NCBI GenBank assembly: GCA_012031225.1
Contig: JAAUTZ010000027.1
Location: 1-39,622, forward strand
Direction of reading: 5' to 3'
DNA length: 39,622 bases
Origin: Chloroflexaceae bacterium
GTDB taxonomy: Bacteria; Chloroflexota; Chloroflexia; Chloroflexales; Chloroflexaceae
Part shown: positions 8,372-16,580 of the stretch, in pieces
Layout of the letters: the number at the start of each line of letters is the position of its first letter
Numbering within the stretch: position 1 is the stretch's first letter
Program-made: the position numbers and the translations under genes
Notes under the pieces: generated by a model
Databases searched by the model: none
Told to the model about the DNA's origin: nothing
Seen by the model: the letters and a program-made list of their open reading frames with translations, nothing else

Positions 8372-8959
8372 CTACCCGCTCTGCGCCGCACGAGCGCGCC
8401 GCGCTAGCACCACGCTCACGGGGGCGGGCCACGCCCGCCAGCCACACTGCACATACGCCGCCTGCATGCGGAAGTGCCAACGATCTGCGAGATCGGGGCG
8501 GTGCAAGCGATGCCATACCTGCCCGATCACGCCGTACACGATACTCACGCCCGCGTGGAAGCCATACACCTGCGTGACGTGCCACGCCGTGCCGCGCAGC
8601 AGCCGCAGCGTTCCGGTAATGCCAAGCGGCGCGTGGGCGGGGGCCGGTGAGGCAGTGCGCCATTCGGGGAGGCGGCGGGCCAGCCAATTGGAGGTGATGA
8701 TGCACAAGCTCTGGCTGACTTCGGGCTGGCTGAGTTGGGCCAGCACGGCGGCGGCAGTCGGCTGTTCTGGTTCAGCCCAGATCAGGCGTGGTGCGGCACT
8801 CGTTCCCGTCGGGCTGATTGGCGCATGCGGCAAACGTAGTGCGAACGCAGCGCGGTAAAAGGGCCGCTGCGCGATGATTGCGACGGCTTGGGACGGGGCG
8901 GCACTGGACATCAGCAGGCACAGGTCAAGCGCGTACTGATATTCAAGACTACCCGGCAT
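8372..8959 (-). CDS. Conserved-looking protein of unknown function
   Basis: A 195-residue protein that I do not recognise. It has no clear signal peptide or membrane helix; a moderately hydrophobic C-terminal half contains YGFHAGVSIVYGVIGQVWHRL, then RPDLADRWHFRMQAAYV and a basic end. The pattern resembles the C-terminal tail of some SAM methyltransferases from glycan loci, but no SAM-binding glycine motif is present, so I do not assign that function. I start it at ATG 8959, with GAGGTG seven bases upstream, overlapping the upstream GT4 by 11 bases. Coupling to GT genes on both sides points to a role in the same glycan pathway. Confidence 0.65.
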   Translation of the reverse strand: MPGSLEYQYALDLCLLMSSAAPSQAVAIIAQRPFYRAAFALRLPHAPISPTGTSAAPRLIWAEPEQPTAAAVLAQLSQPEVSQSLCIITSNWLARRLPEWRTASPAPAHAPLGITGTLRLLRGTAWHVTQVYGFHAGVSIVYGVIGQVWHRLHRPDLADRWHFRMQAAYVQCGWRAWPAPVSVVLARRARAAQSG

Positions 8960-10094
8960 GGGCAAGCACCTCGCGGTAGTGCTGTTCGAGCTGGGCGACT
9001 AGCACCTCCCACGCATACTGCTGCTGCACCCATGCCCGCCCAGCCACGCCCATCGTTGCCCGTCGTTGGGGATCGGCTAGCAAACGGTCAATCGCCGCCG
9101 CAAGCGCGGCGACATCGCCGGGTGGCACGAGCAGCCCATCCACACCATCCCGAATGACCGAGCGCACGCCGGGCAAATCTGAAGCGATGACGGGCGTGCC
9201 GCAGGCGAGGGCCTCGATCAATACCATGCCAAATGCCTCGCCGCGGGTGGTGGAGGGCAGGAGCAGCAGATCGGCGAGGCGATAGTAGGTCGGCAATTCG
9301 GCGGTGGACACGCGCCCCGCAAAGATTGCCGTAATGCCGTGCTGGGTAGCAAGCTGGGCATAGGAGGTGCGTAGCTCGCCCGTACCAATCAGGATCAGCG
9401 CGGGGCGTGGGGCAGGCAATTGGGCAACAGCAGCCAGCAAGGTGGGGATGCCCTTGAAGTAGTGCGCCTGATCTAGCCCGCCCACAAACAACAGGATCGG
9501 CGTGGCTGGGGCGATAGCGTGACGCTGACGCAGGCAGCCTGCGTCGGGGTGGGGGGTGAAGTGCTGCACATCTACGCCATTTGCCAGCACCGCAAGCTGC
9601 GGCGGGCGACGGGCGAACAAGGGGCGCAAGCGCGAATGCTCGGCATAGTCGGCGGAAGTGGCAAATACCCGCCGCGCTCGCTGTAAGATGAGCCGCCCAA
9701 GTAGGTGATGGTGTAGGCGCACCGCGAGATCGCGCCCGCCCGTCAGCAACACATCTTGGTGATACGTTACGACGTAGGGCAGGCGTTGCCGCAGGCAGGC
9801 CCACAGCACCGCTTCTGCCCCGAAATAGAACGGGTAGTGTAGATGCACCAGATCGCACGCCGGCAGGGGCAGCATCCCGCGTAGCCACGGCGCATTGCCC
9901 ACCCGCAACAGCACCGGCAAGCGGCGCACATGCAGTTCGGGCGGATCGTGGTGATCGGGCGGGAGTGGGGTAGCGGCGGTGATGACGTGGACGCGATGCC
10001 CGCGCCGCGCCAAGCCGAGCGCATTGTGATAGCAGACATTGCCCGTGCCCGCATAGTAGGGCGGGAAGGTCGCGGTAACGTGAATGATCCTCAC
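8949..10094 (-). CDS. GT4-family glycosyltransferase
   Basis: A 381-residue GT-B enzyme. The N-terminus VRIIHVTATFPPYYAGTGNVCYHNALGLARRGHRVHVIT is the typical GT4 acceptor-domain start. The C-terminal domain has FVGGLDQAHYFKGIPTLL, AGRVSTAELPTYYRLADLLLLPS and GEAFGMVLIEALACGTPVIASDLPGVRSVI with the E-x7-E motif, close to PimB/WcaI-like and alpha-mannosyl- or glucosyltransferases. GTG at 10094 is chosen because it overlaps the upstream TGA as GTGA, and the residues before it do not match the family. Sugar donor is unknown. Confidence 0.9.
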   Translation of the reverse strand: MRIIHVTATFPPYYAGTGNVCYHNALGLARRGHRVHVITAATPLPPDHHDPPELHVRRLPVLLRVGNAPWLRGMLPLPACDLVHLHYPFYFGAEAVLWACLRQRLPYVVTYHQDVLLTGGRDLAVRLHHHLLGRLILQRARRVFATSADYAEHSRLRPLFARRPPQLAVLANGVDVQHFTPHPDAGCLRQRHAIAPATPILLFVGGLDQAHYFKGIPTLLAAVAQLPAPRPALILIGTGELRTSYAQLATQHGITAIFAGRVSTAELPTYYRLADLLLLPSTTRGEAFGMVLIEALACGTPVIASDLPGVRSVIRDGVDGLLVPPGDVAALAAAIDRLLADPQRRATMGVAGRAWVQQQYAWEVLVAQLEQHYREVLAHAG

Positions 10095-11215
10095 GCCTGC
10101 CCCGCCTGCTCCAGCACGGGCAACACCTGCGCTGCTGCCCGTTGCCACGTATACTGGCGGGCGTGGGCTAGCCCACACTGGCGCAGGTGGGCGGCATCGC
10201 TGGCATCATCCAGCACACGCCGTATGCCTGCTGCAAGCGCACTGACCGAGCGCGGATCAACCAGCACGGCTGCATCGCCAAGCACTTCGCGGATCACGGG
10301 AATGTCGCTGGCAACGACGGGCGTGCCACACGCCATCGCTTCGAGGGGCGGCAACCCGAAGCCTTCGTGCAGCGAGGGGAACACGAGCAGCTGGGCCCCA
10401 TGATACAGGGCGGGCAGGTCCGCATCAGCTACATAGCCGAGCAGCTGGATGCGGGCATGCTGGCGATACTGCTCATAGGCCGTGGCGATGTTGCTACTGC
10501 GCCACTGGGCTGCCCCCGCTACCACCAGCGTCGTGTCGGGGTAGTGGTGCTGGATGCTAGCCCACGCGGCCATCAGGCGGATCAGGTTCTTGCGCGGGTT
10601 TAGCCCACCCACATACAGCACATACGGCGGGGTGATGCTGTAGCGATTGAGCAGGGCGCGGTGCTGCTCGGCGGGGATGGAGGCGTGGAAGTGGTTAGTG
10701 ACACTTGAATTGCCAACGTAGACGCGCTGTGGATCAAGCTGCATCGCCTGCACAAGTTCAGCGCGGGTCGCATAGCACATAGTCGTTACGGCATTGGCGC
10801 GGCGGGCTTGGTGCGGCAGGTGCCAGTGGTAGCGCAGCCGCTCAAGGCGGGCGGCAGTGTGCGGCAGCACCAGCGGGGCCGCATCGTGGATGGTGACCAC
10901 TCGCGGCATAGCCTCCGGCAAGCCCGCAAAGGGCGCAATCCCATTCGGATCATACACCAGATCAAGCCGCGCCTGCCGCGCAAGCAGCCCCAACTGCACC
11001 TGCCCTAGCGTGAGCAGCATCGGCAACAGATGGCAGCCGCGCAGGGCGTAGCGTTCGTAGGGTGGCCACAGCCCGTGCGAATCGTGTTGCTCGGTGGTGA
11101 GCAGCACCCACTCGTGCTGGCTCTGGGCGGCCAGTGCGGGCAGTAGCTCCCGCGCATAGCGGGCAATGCCGGTGGGGTTGCGATCTAGCCCGTATGTCAA
11201 GTAGCCAATCCGCAT
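10091..11215 (-). CDS. GT4-family glycosyltransferase
   Basis: A 374-residue GT-B enzyme beginning MRIGYLTYGLDRNPTGIARYARELLPAL. The C-terminal domain carries PYVLYVGGLNPRKNLIRLMAAW, LLGYVADADLPALYHGA and FPSLHEGFGLPPLEAMACGTPVVASDIPVIREVLGDAA. This set is close to mannosyltransferases of the WbaZ/MtfB group, but donor specificity cannot be fixed by eye. I chose the ATG at 11215, which has GAGG six bases upstream; the open frame extends 82 codons further, but that stretch lies inside the upstream gene and looks non-coding (Cys/Arg-rich). Confidence 0.9.
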   Translation of the reverse strand: MRIGYLTYGLDRNPTGIARYARELLPALAAQSQHEWVLLTTEQHDSHGLWPPYERYALRGCHLLPMLLTLGQVQLGLLARQARLDLVYDPNGIAPFAGLPEAMPRVVTIHDAAPLVLPHTAARLERLRYHWHLPHQARRANAVTTMCYATRAELVQAMQLDPQRVYVGNSSVTNHFHASIPAEQHRALLNRYSITPPYVLYVGGLNPRKNLIRLMAAWASIQHHYPDTTLVVAGAAQWRSSNIATAYEQYRQHARIQLLGYVADADLPALYHGAQLLVFPSLHEGFGLPPLEAMACGTPVVASDIPVIREVLGDAAVLVDPRSVSALAAGIRRVLDDASDAAHLRQCGLAHARQYTWQRAAAQVLPVLEQAGQA

Positions 11216-11222
11216 CAGATCC

Positions 11223-14200
11223 TCATGGGGCAAACACCAGATCAAGCGTGACATCGCGGGCGAGATCCGTGCTGAGGCGGTAGCTGCCGTCGGCTTGCGG
11301 GGCGAGGGCGGGGCTACTGTGCAACACCTGCGCCCCATCCGGCAGGTGCAGCGTGATTGTCGCAGGCACGGCCTCGCGTCCCGATTGCTTCTGCCACACC
11401 AATTGATAGTGCAGGCCGGCGGCGTGGGGCTGCACAACGGTGGCGGGCAAGCCGTAGGCAAAGGTTACGCTGCGCTGTTCGCCTTGGGGCACAACCAGCA
11501 GCGTGCCCAGTTCCAGCGTATCAGCCGGGCCCGCCTGCACCTGCACCGCCCCATCATCCGGCTCATCGCGCAGGAGCCACGCGGCAGGCGTGGGGTGGGT
11601 CTGGCTCGCTGCAAGTTGGCTGCCGGCAGGAACCAGCACACGCAGATAGTTCCAGTAGCAGCCCGCAAACATATCGCGGTAATCGCCTTCGAGAAAGACG
11701 ATCTGCACTTCGCACAGCGGCTGATCGGGTGGCACAGGCGGGTTGGTATTGGTGTAGCGGAGGGTCAGGGTGGCCTGTGGGGCGGCGGGGTCGCGCAGGT
11801 CTACCGTGTAGTCTAGCTCTTGCTCAATCACCGCATTGACTTTGTTGTAGCCGACATTGGCATCTACCACCTGCACATAATCCTGCCCGCGTGGCGCCAC
11901 CGCCCCATCCCAGCCACGCTCGGCGAACAGGGCGGCGGCTTCCGGCTGATCTACGGCCAGCAGCAGGTGGCGGGTATCAAGCGATTCGATCAGGCTTTCG
12001 GCAAGCGGCTGGAGCTGATCGCGGGGAATGCCTTGATCGAGGCGGGTGCGGAGGGCTTGGGCAAGCTGCGCTAGGTAGTCGGTTTTGCGCTGGTTCCACT
12101 CCGCATTGACTGCTTCCGTCGGGTTCCACGCCTCGCGCATATACGGCACAATCGTGTCAGCCGTCAAGATTGTGTCGGTGTCGCTGAGCGGGAGCGTGCC
12201 CAGTGCCCCAACCAGTTGCTCAACAGTGGTAGGGGTCAGGGCGATCACGCCATCCAGTGGGCGGCGTTGGGTCATAGTGTACAAATCGCGGGACTGCGCG
12301 GCACTCTGCGGAAAATCGGGCGACCAGTTGGAGTCGCGCAGGGCCAGCAAGCCCAGCCCCATGTAGCGGTACAGTGGCTCTGGCGCGAGCGGGTAATCGC
12401 CGGCAGTGAAGTCATCGAACAGCGTCGAGTCGCGCACATCGAGCGTGGTGATGCGCCCTGCCTCCAGCGTGAGCGTGCCTGCGGCCGAGATGAAGCCCCC
12501 TGTCGGGCGTAGCTCGTCGGGGTTTTGCAGCAGGAGGAGGTAGGTGCGCGGGGCATCGGTGCCAAGCAGATCGGGCAAGAGCGGCAGCACTTGCAGCGCA
12601 GTCAGGGCGAGCGGCAGATTGGTATTGATCGGCTCGACCGCCTGTTGCAATGGCTCTGGCAGCATGGCAAATGGCACCGCTTGCCACTGCCGCACCGCCG
12701 CCGCGAAGGTAGCCTGTGCCGCGCTGATCGCGGCGCGCTGCTGCTGAATGTGGCTCAGTTGCTCGCCCTGCAAGGGCAGGCCTGTGGCCGGGGTGGTGAG
12801 GAGCGGCGCGAGCGGCTCGGCGACATACGCGGCAGCGAGGATCAGTTCGCCGCCAGCATCGAGCATACGGATGATCGGATTGACTTGCACGATCCGCTGC
12901 TGCATATCGTTGGGGAGTGCGGCAAAGGGCAGTTGTTGCCACGCGGCGTAGGCCGTGGCAAGCTCGGTGCGGGCTTGGATAAGCTGGGGGCGGCTAGCCA
13001 CGAACTGCCCCACCAGCGCGGGGGTAAGTTCGCCCTGTTGCTCGTATGTGGCCCAGAGCGGGGCGAGCGGGGTTGCCAGCGATTCGCTGGCGAGGGCTAG
13101 CCCAATGCCAACATCGAGGGCGGGCACCGCCAACTGCACCTGTGCCAGTGGCAAGCGGCTGCGGAGCGCAGGCGAAAGCTGCTCTACGGGAACCCGCGCC
13201 CACGCCTGCTGCGCTTGCTGCATCTCGCGCTGGGCTGCAATCAATTGCGGGCGGTGCGGGCTGAGTTGGCTTTGCACCTGCGCTAGCGTGGCGGCATCCC
13301 ACTGCGCGGGCGGGTTTTCGATCAGGGGCAGGAGCGGCAGCAGGGCATCGGCAGCGGCAGCGGTGGCACTCGTCAGGTGCAGGGCGGTGGTGAGAATGTG
13401 CGGGAATGCACCGATGTCTGTACCGATGCCGGGGAGCCAGCCTGCAAGGTGCATCAGTGGCAGCAGTGGGCGAGCTTCGGCGTGCAGGGCGCGGGTGCTT
13501 GCACTGAGAGCCGCAAGGCGGGGGCGCAGGCTGTCGCGGGCGGCGGGCGTGGTAGCCGCAAATTGCACCTGCTGCATCTGTTGCTGCACGATCTGCGCCG
13601 AGCGCACGATGCGCCAGCTTTTCCAGCCGAGTGCGAGCAGCACGGCGAGCAGGACGATGCTGGTTGCCCAGATCGCCTGTTGCCGGCGGGTGCGGCGTAG
13701 GGCTAGATCTGGGTGGGTGGTGGTGGTGTATTTCATAGCTTTCAGCTTACCATTGAGTAGGCGCAGCGTCAACCGGTGCCACACACAGAAGCACGGATTG
13801 AGCAGGCGTTCGGCAAGGCGGATCGGTAGCGTATCCCCTGTTTGGCGCAGATCGAGGCGGCACGGGTGGCAGGCAACAATTGTCGCATCGGGCACGCGCC
13901 GGAGAGCGGCACTGTGGCGGCGAGCGGTGCGGATGTATGTCCAGTGGCGCACTAGCCATGCATACGCCCGCAGCTTGTTATCCCAACGCTGCGGCTCACG
14001 CAACAGCACAAAGCCCCACGTCACGATTTCGGCGAGCAGCAGCGCAGGCGCAAGGAGCAGCAGCGTGCGCCAGTGCAGATGCTTGAGGAGCAGCAGGGCG
14101 CGGTTGCGTTCTTGGTAGTAGGTTTTGCGTGGGCCAAAGCGTAGGGTGTAATCGTGGTAGACGGTGGCAGCGGGCACACATAGGCACTGGTAGCCAGCCA

Positions 14201-14834
14201 GCCGCACGCGCAGGGAGAGGTCGGTATCTTCCATGTAGGTAAAAAACTGCCCATCGAAGCCGCCAAGCTGTATGAACAGATCGCGCCGGATGGCACACGC
14301 CGCGCCCGATACGGCACTCACGGGATGCGGGCGCATCCATGTGGTGGCGGGCTTGCCCAGCCCACGACATAGCGTTAGTCCAGTCAAGTGCAGATCGTTG
14401 CCACACGCATTGATGCGCTGCGGGTCGGCGGCCAGCAACAGGCGGGCGGTGGTGCTGCCGATAGCATCGGGCTGATTGGCGAGCGGCGCAAGCAGGGCCG
14501 GCAGCCATCCCCCGCGCACAAGCGTATCGGGATTGAGAAAAACCAGATACTGCCCCCGCGCATGCTGTGCGCCGAGATTGCAGCCGCCCGCAAAGCCAAG
14601 ATTGCGCGGGCTAGCCACGTAGCATAGCTGTGGGTAGTGCTGGGCAAGGCCCGCTATGCGCGGTGCTGGATATTCGGCAGCACTGTTATCTACAAGGATC
14701 ACTTCGAGCGCCGCGTCGTGCAGACCTGTGGCGTGGTGGAGGGTGGCAAGGCAGGCCGGCAGGTGGCGGTCATGCCGATAGGCCACGATCACCACGCTCA
14801 CGGTGGGCGGTGGGCTATGCCGCACATCGCTCAT
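11223..14834 (-). CDS. GT2 rhamnosyltransferase-like / DUF4012 fusion protein
   Basis: A 1203-residue fusion. Residues 1-366 are a GT2 rhamnosyltransferase-type enzyme: VSVVIVAYRHDRHLPACL, SPRNLGFAGGCNLGA, VFLNPDTLV (DxD equivalent), SGAACAIRRDLF and YMEDTDLSLRVRLAGY, plus a hydrophobic helix at about 262-280. Residues 367-1203 form a complete DUF4012 protein: membrane helix at about 389-407, a long helical section rich in Ala, Leu and Gln, then the DUF4012 core (LLLLQNPDELRPTGGF at about 762, LDGVIALTP) and beta-rich C-terminal strands. DUF4012 has no known biochemical role but often lies near exopolysaccharide genes. Usually the two parts are separate; here no stop lies between them, though an ATG (13736) begins the second part and might allow internal initiation. 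The start overlaps the true rfbC stop as ATGA. Confidence 0.85.
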   Translation of the reverse strand: MSDVRHSPPPTVSVVIVAYRHDRHLPACLATLHHATGLHDAALEVILVDNSAAEYPAPRIAGLAQHYPQLCYVASPRNLGFAGGCNLGAQHARGQYLVFLNPDTLVRGGWLPALLAPLANQPDAIGSTTARLLLAADPQRINACGNDLHLTGLTLCRGLGKPATTWMRPHPVSAVSGAACAIRRDLFIQLGGFDGQFFTYMEDTDLSLRVRLAGYQCLCVPAATVYHDYTLRFGPRKTYYQERNRALLLLKHLHWRTLLLLAPALLLAEIVTWGFVLLREPQRWDNKLRAYAWLVRHWTYIRTARRHSAALRRVPDATIVACHPCRLDLRQTGDTLPIRLAERLLNPCFCVWHRLTLRLLNGKLKAMKYTTTTHPDLALRRTRRQQAIWATSIVLLAVLLALGWKSWRIVRSAQIVQQQMQQVQFAATTPAARDSLRPRLAALSASTRALHAEARPLLPLMHLAGWLPGIGTDIGAFPHILTTALHLTSATAAAADALLPLLPLIENPPAQWDAATLAQVQSQLSPHRPQLIAAQREMQQAQQAWARVPVEQLSPALRSRLPLAQVQLAVPALDVGIGLALASESLATPLAPLWATYEQQGELTPALVGQFVASRPQLIQARTELATAYAAWQQLPFAALPNDMQQRIVQVNPIIRMLDAGGELILAAAYVAEPLAPLLTTPATGLPLQGEQLSHIQQQRAAISAAQATFAAAVRQWQAVPFAMLPEPLQQAVEPINTNLPLALTALQVLPLLPDLLGTDAPRTYLLLLQNPDELRPTGGFISAAGTLTLEAGRITTLDVRDSTLFDDFTAGDYPLAPEPLYRYMGLGLLALRDSNWSPDFPQSAAQSRDLYTMTQRRPLDGVIALTPTTVEQLVGALGTLPLSDTDTILTADTIVPYMREAWNPTEAVNAEWNQRKTDYLAQLAQALRTRLDQGIPRDQLQPLAESLIESLDTRHLLLAVDQPEAAALFAERGWDGAVAPRGQDYVQVVDANVGYNKVNAVIEQELDYTVDLRDPAAPQATLTLRYTNTNPPVPPDQPLCEVQIVFLEGDYRDMFAGCYWNYLRVLVPAGSQLAASQTHPTPAAWLLRDEPDDGAVQVQAGPADTLELGTLLVVPQGEQRSVTFAYGLPATVVQPHAAGLHYQLVWQKQSGREAVPATITLHLPDGAQVLHSSPALAPQADGSYRLSTDLARDVTLDLVFAP

Positions 14835-15402
14835 GCGTCTGATGGGTAGGTGTATGCCGGCTGCTCAAGGTAGGCCCGTAGGCTCTGCCCGCGCTGATCG
14901 CGCTGCGAGGTGATCGGGTTGGCGATGCCCCACGCCACGCCGATGTCGGGTCGCCCCACGCCACCACCCCCTCAGCCTCTGGGGTATAGTAGCTACTGCA
15001 TTTGTACTGCACGTCGGCAATCTCTGAAAGGGCGAGGAAGGCGTGCCCACACCAGTGCGGCACATACAATTGGTGCATATTCTCCTCGCTCAGCTCCACC
15101 GCAACATGCACGCCAAAGGTCGGCGAGCCGGCCCGCAGATCAACGGCCACATCAAGGATGCTGCCGCGTGTGCAGCGCACCAGCTTGGCCATCGGAGCGC
15201 GGGCATCTTGGTAGTGGAAGCCACGCAGCACGCCCTGCCGCGAACGGGAGTGGTTATCTTGGACAAAGGTGGCGGTGATGCCGTGCGTGCCAAAGCGTTG
15301 GCTGTGATAGTTCTCGATGAAAAAGCCGCGTTCGTCGCGGAAGAAGTCGGTTTCGATCACCCACACACCGGGGATCGCTGTTGCAGTTGCCCGTGAATCC
15401 AT
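14831..15402 (-). CDS. rfbC: dTDP-4-dehydrorhamnose 3,5-epimerase, with apparent frameshift
   Basis: RfbC/RmlC epimerises dTDP-4-keto-6-deoxyglucose at C3 and C5 on the way to dTDP-L-rhamnose. The cupin is plain: FFRDERGFFIENYH, FVQDNHSRS, GVLRGFHYQ with the catalytic His (about 63), LVRCTRGSILDVAVDLR, YVPHWCGHAFLAL and the Tyr region ADVQYKCSSYY. After DP at residues 151-152 the plain reading turns into a Ser/Arg-rich tail ending at 14815. Reading on with one extra base at 14948-14950 instead restores the family ending DIGVAWGIANPITSQRDQR..., closing with TGA at 14831-14833 in a 4-base ATGA overlap with the next gene. This is strong evidence for a one-base loss, either real or a sequence error. 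RfbA, RfbB and RfbD are not nearby. Confidence 0.9.
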
Positions 15403-15431
15403 TGCGCCCTGCTCTCCTTACTACAGCTACT

Positions 15432-16409
15432 TCACTCAGCCTCATGGGGGCGGGCATGTTCGAGGAACATGGCCCGGATTGAGTGTAGCATAATTCCGGT
15501 GAAGAGCGACAGCGTGCCGACGATCACAAGGATTGCACTAATTAGGGCATAGCCGATAGCGAGTTCGAGCGTGCGGGTGTAGATCTGCACTACCAGCAAG
15601 CCCCACAGCAGCCCAGCAAGCAGGGTGATTAAGCCCGGCCCACCGAAGAAAAGCAAGGGGCGATATTGCCCGATCAGGCGCAGCACACCATTCAGCACAT
15701 GCCAGCCGTGCATGATGGCATGGCGTTTCGGCGGGTCATCGTAGAGGATCGTGATCGGCACTTCCGTCACGCGGAGTTGGTGATCGCGGGCGAGGTACTG
15801 CATCTCCGATTCAACGGCAAAGCCGTGGGCCGAGAAGGTGAGTGCAGCGAGCGCGGCAGGCGAAAACGCCCGGAAGCCACTCTGCGAATCCGTGACCGCC
15901 GTGCCGGAGGTATGATTGGTGAGCAGGTTGAAGGCGCGGTGGGCCCAGACCCGATGCAGCGGGACGCTGCTCGTGGGGGCAAGGTAGCGCGAGCCGATCA
16001 CAACATCGGCTTCCCCCGCAAGGATCGGCGCGATCACGACACTGGCTTCTTCGGGGCGGTGCTGGCCATCACCATCGAGCAGCACCAACACCGCCGGATT
16101 GAATTGGCGCACAGCCGCCGTGATGCCGGTATTGATGGCTACGCCTTTGCCGCGATTGCTCAGGTGTTGCACCAGCACCGCGCCGGCGGCTTGGGCAATC
16201 AGGGCGGTATCATCGGTGGAGCCGTCATCCACCACAATCACCGCATCAAATTCGCGTTTAGCTTTCAGCACCACACTGCCAATCAGCCGCGCTTCATTGT
16301 AGGCCGGAATCACCGCGACGACGGCGGTGGTCGGTTTTGATCCTGCGGTTGCAGGAGCCAGATAGGTGGGGCGATAGCGGGCATAACGCCGCGTTGCAAA
16401 GACGGCCAT
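15432..16409 (-). CDS. DPM1-like GT2 glycosyltransferase with C-terminal membrane helices
   Basis: A 325-residue GT2 enzyme of the dolichyl/polyprenyl-phosphate sugar synthase kind. In order: VVAVIPAYNEARLIGSVV, VIVVDDGSTDDTA, LSNRGKGVAINTGI, VLLDGDGQH (catalytic/metal DxD), VIGSRYL, and TDSQSGFRAFS. Two membrane helices follow (about 245-270 and 280-310). It probably loads mannose or glucose onto polyprenyl phosphate to feed membrane-side transfers. ATG at 16409 is chosen for its strong GAGGAG site six bases upstream; an in-frame extension of 40 residues has no ribosome site. The 171-base gap upstream contains a hairpin (16497-16523). Confidence 0.9.
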   Translation of the reverse strand: MAVFATRRYARYRPTYLAPATAGSKPTTAVVAVIPAYNEARLIGSVVLKAKREFDAVIVVDDGSTDDTALIAQAAGAVLVQHLSNRGKGVAINTGITAAVRQFNPAVLVLLDGDGQHRPEEASVVIAPILAGEADVVIGSRYLAPTSSVPLHRVWAHRAFNLLTNHTSGTAVTDSQSGFRAFSPAALAALTFSAHGFAVESEMQYLARDHQLRVTEVPITILYDDPPKRHAIMHGWHVLNGVLRLIGQYRPLLFFGGPGLITLLAGLLWGLLVVQIYTRTLELAIGYALISAILVIVGTLSLFTGIMLHSIRAMFLEHARPHEAE

Positions 16410-16496
16410 ATGACACTCCTCACGATGTACAGGGGCTGCCATTAAGAAGCGGCTGTTCTTGCAAGTAGACGGAATGTGGTAAACGGGGGCAGTAAA

Positions 16497-16523
16497 GGCG
16501 AAGTTCAGGCAGAGAACTTCGCC
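16497..16523 (-). terminator. Intra-locus hairpin, attenuator or terminator candidate
   Basis: GGCGAAGTTC and GAACTTCGCC form a perfect 10-bp stem around a 7-base loop. On the minus strand it lies about 58 bases after the SDR stop and is followed by TTTAC, a weak T-tract. It could end or reduce transcription from the sugar-nucleotide genes into the glycosyltransferase genes. Confidence 0.5.
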
Positions 16524-16580
16524 CCCCAATTGTCACTGCTTTGGTGCGTTGCACGAGCTTATGCTAGGCACCTCAATCGG

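Noticed and set aside
8372-8959. Idea that the 195-residue protein is a SAM methyltransferase
   Set aside because: Only the C-terminal look fits; no glycine-rich SAM motif or acidic ribose-binding residue was found.
12955-14118. 387-codon open frame on the plus strand
   Set aside because: It lies antisense to the GT2-DUF4012 gene; its protein is Cys/Ser/Arg-rich and shows no domain.
15666-16340. 224-codon open frame on the plus strand
   Set aside because: Antisense of the DPM1-like GT2, no ribosome site and biased composition.
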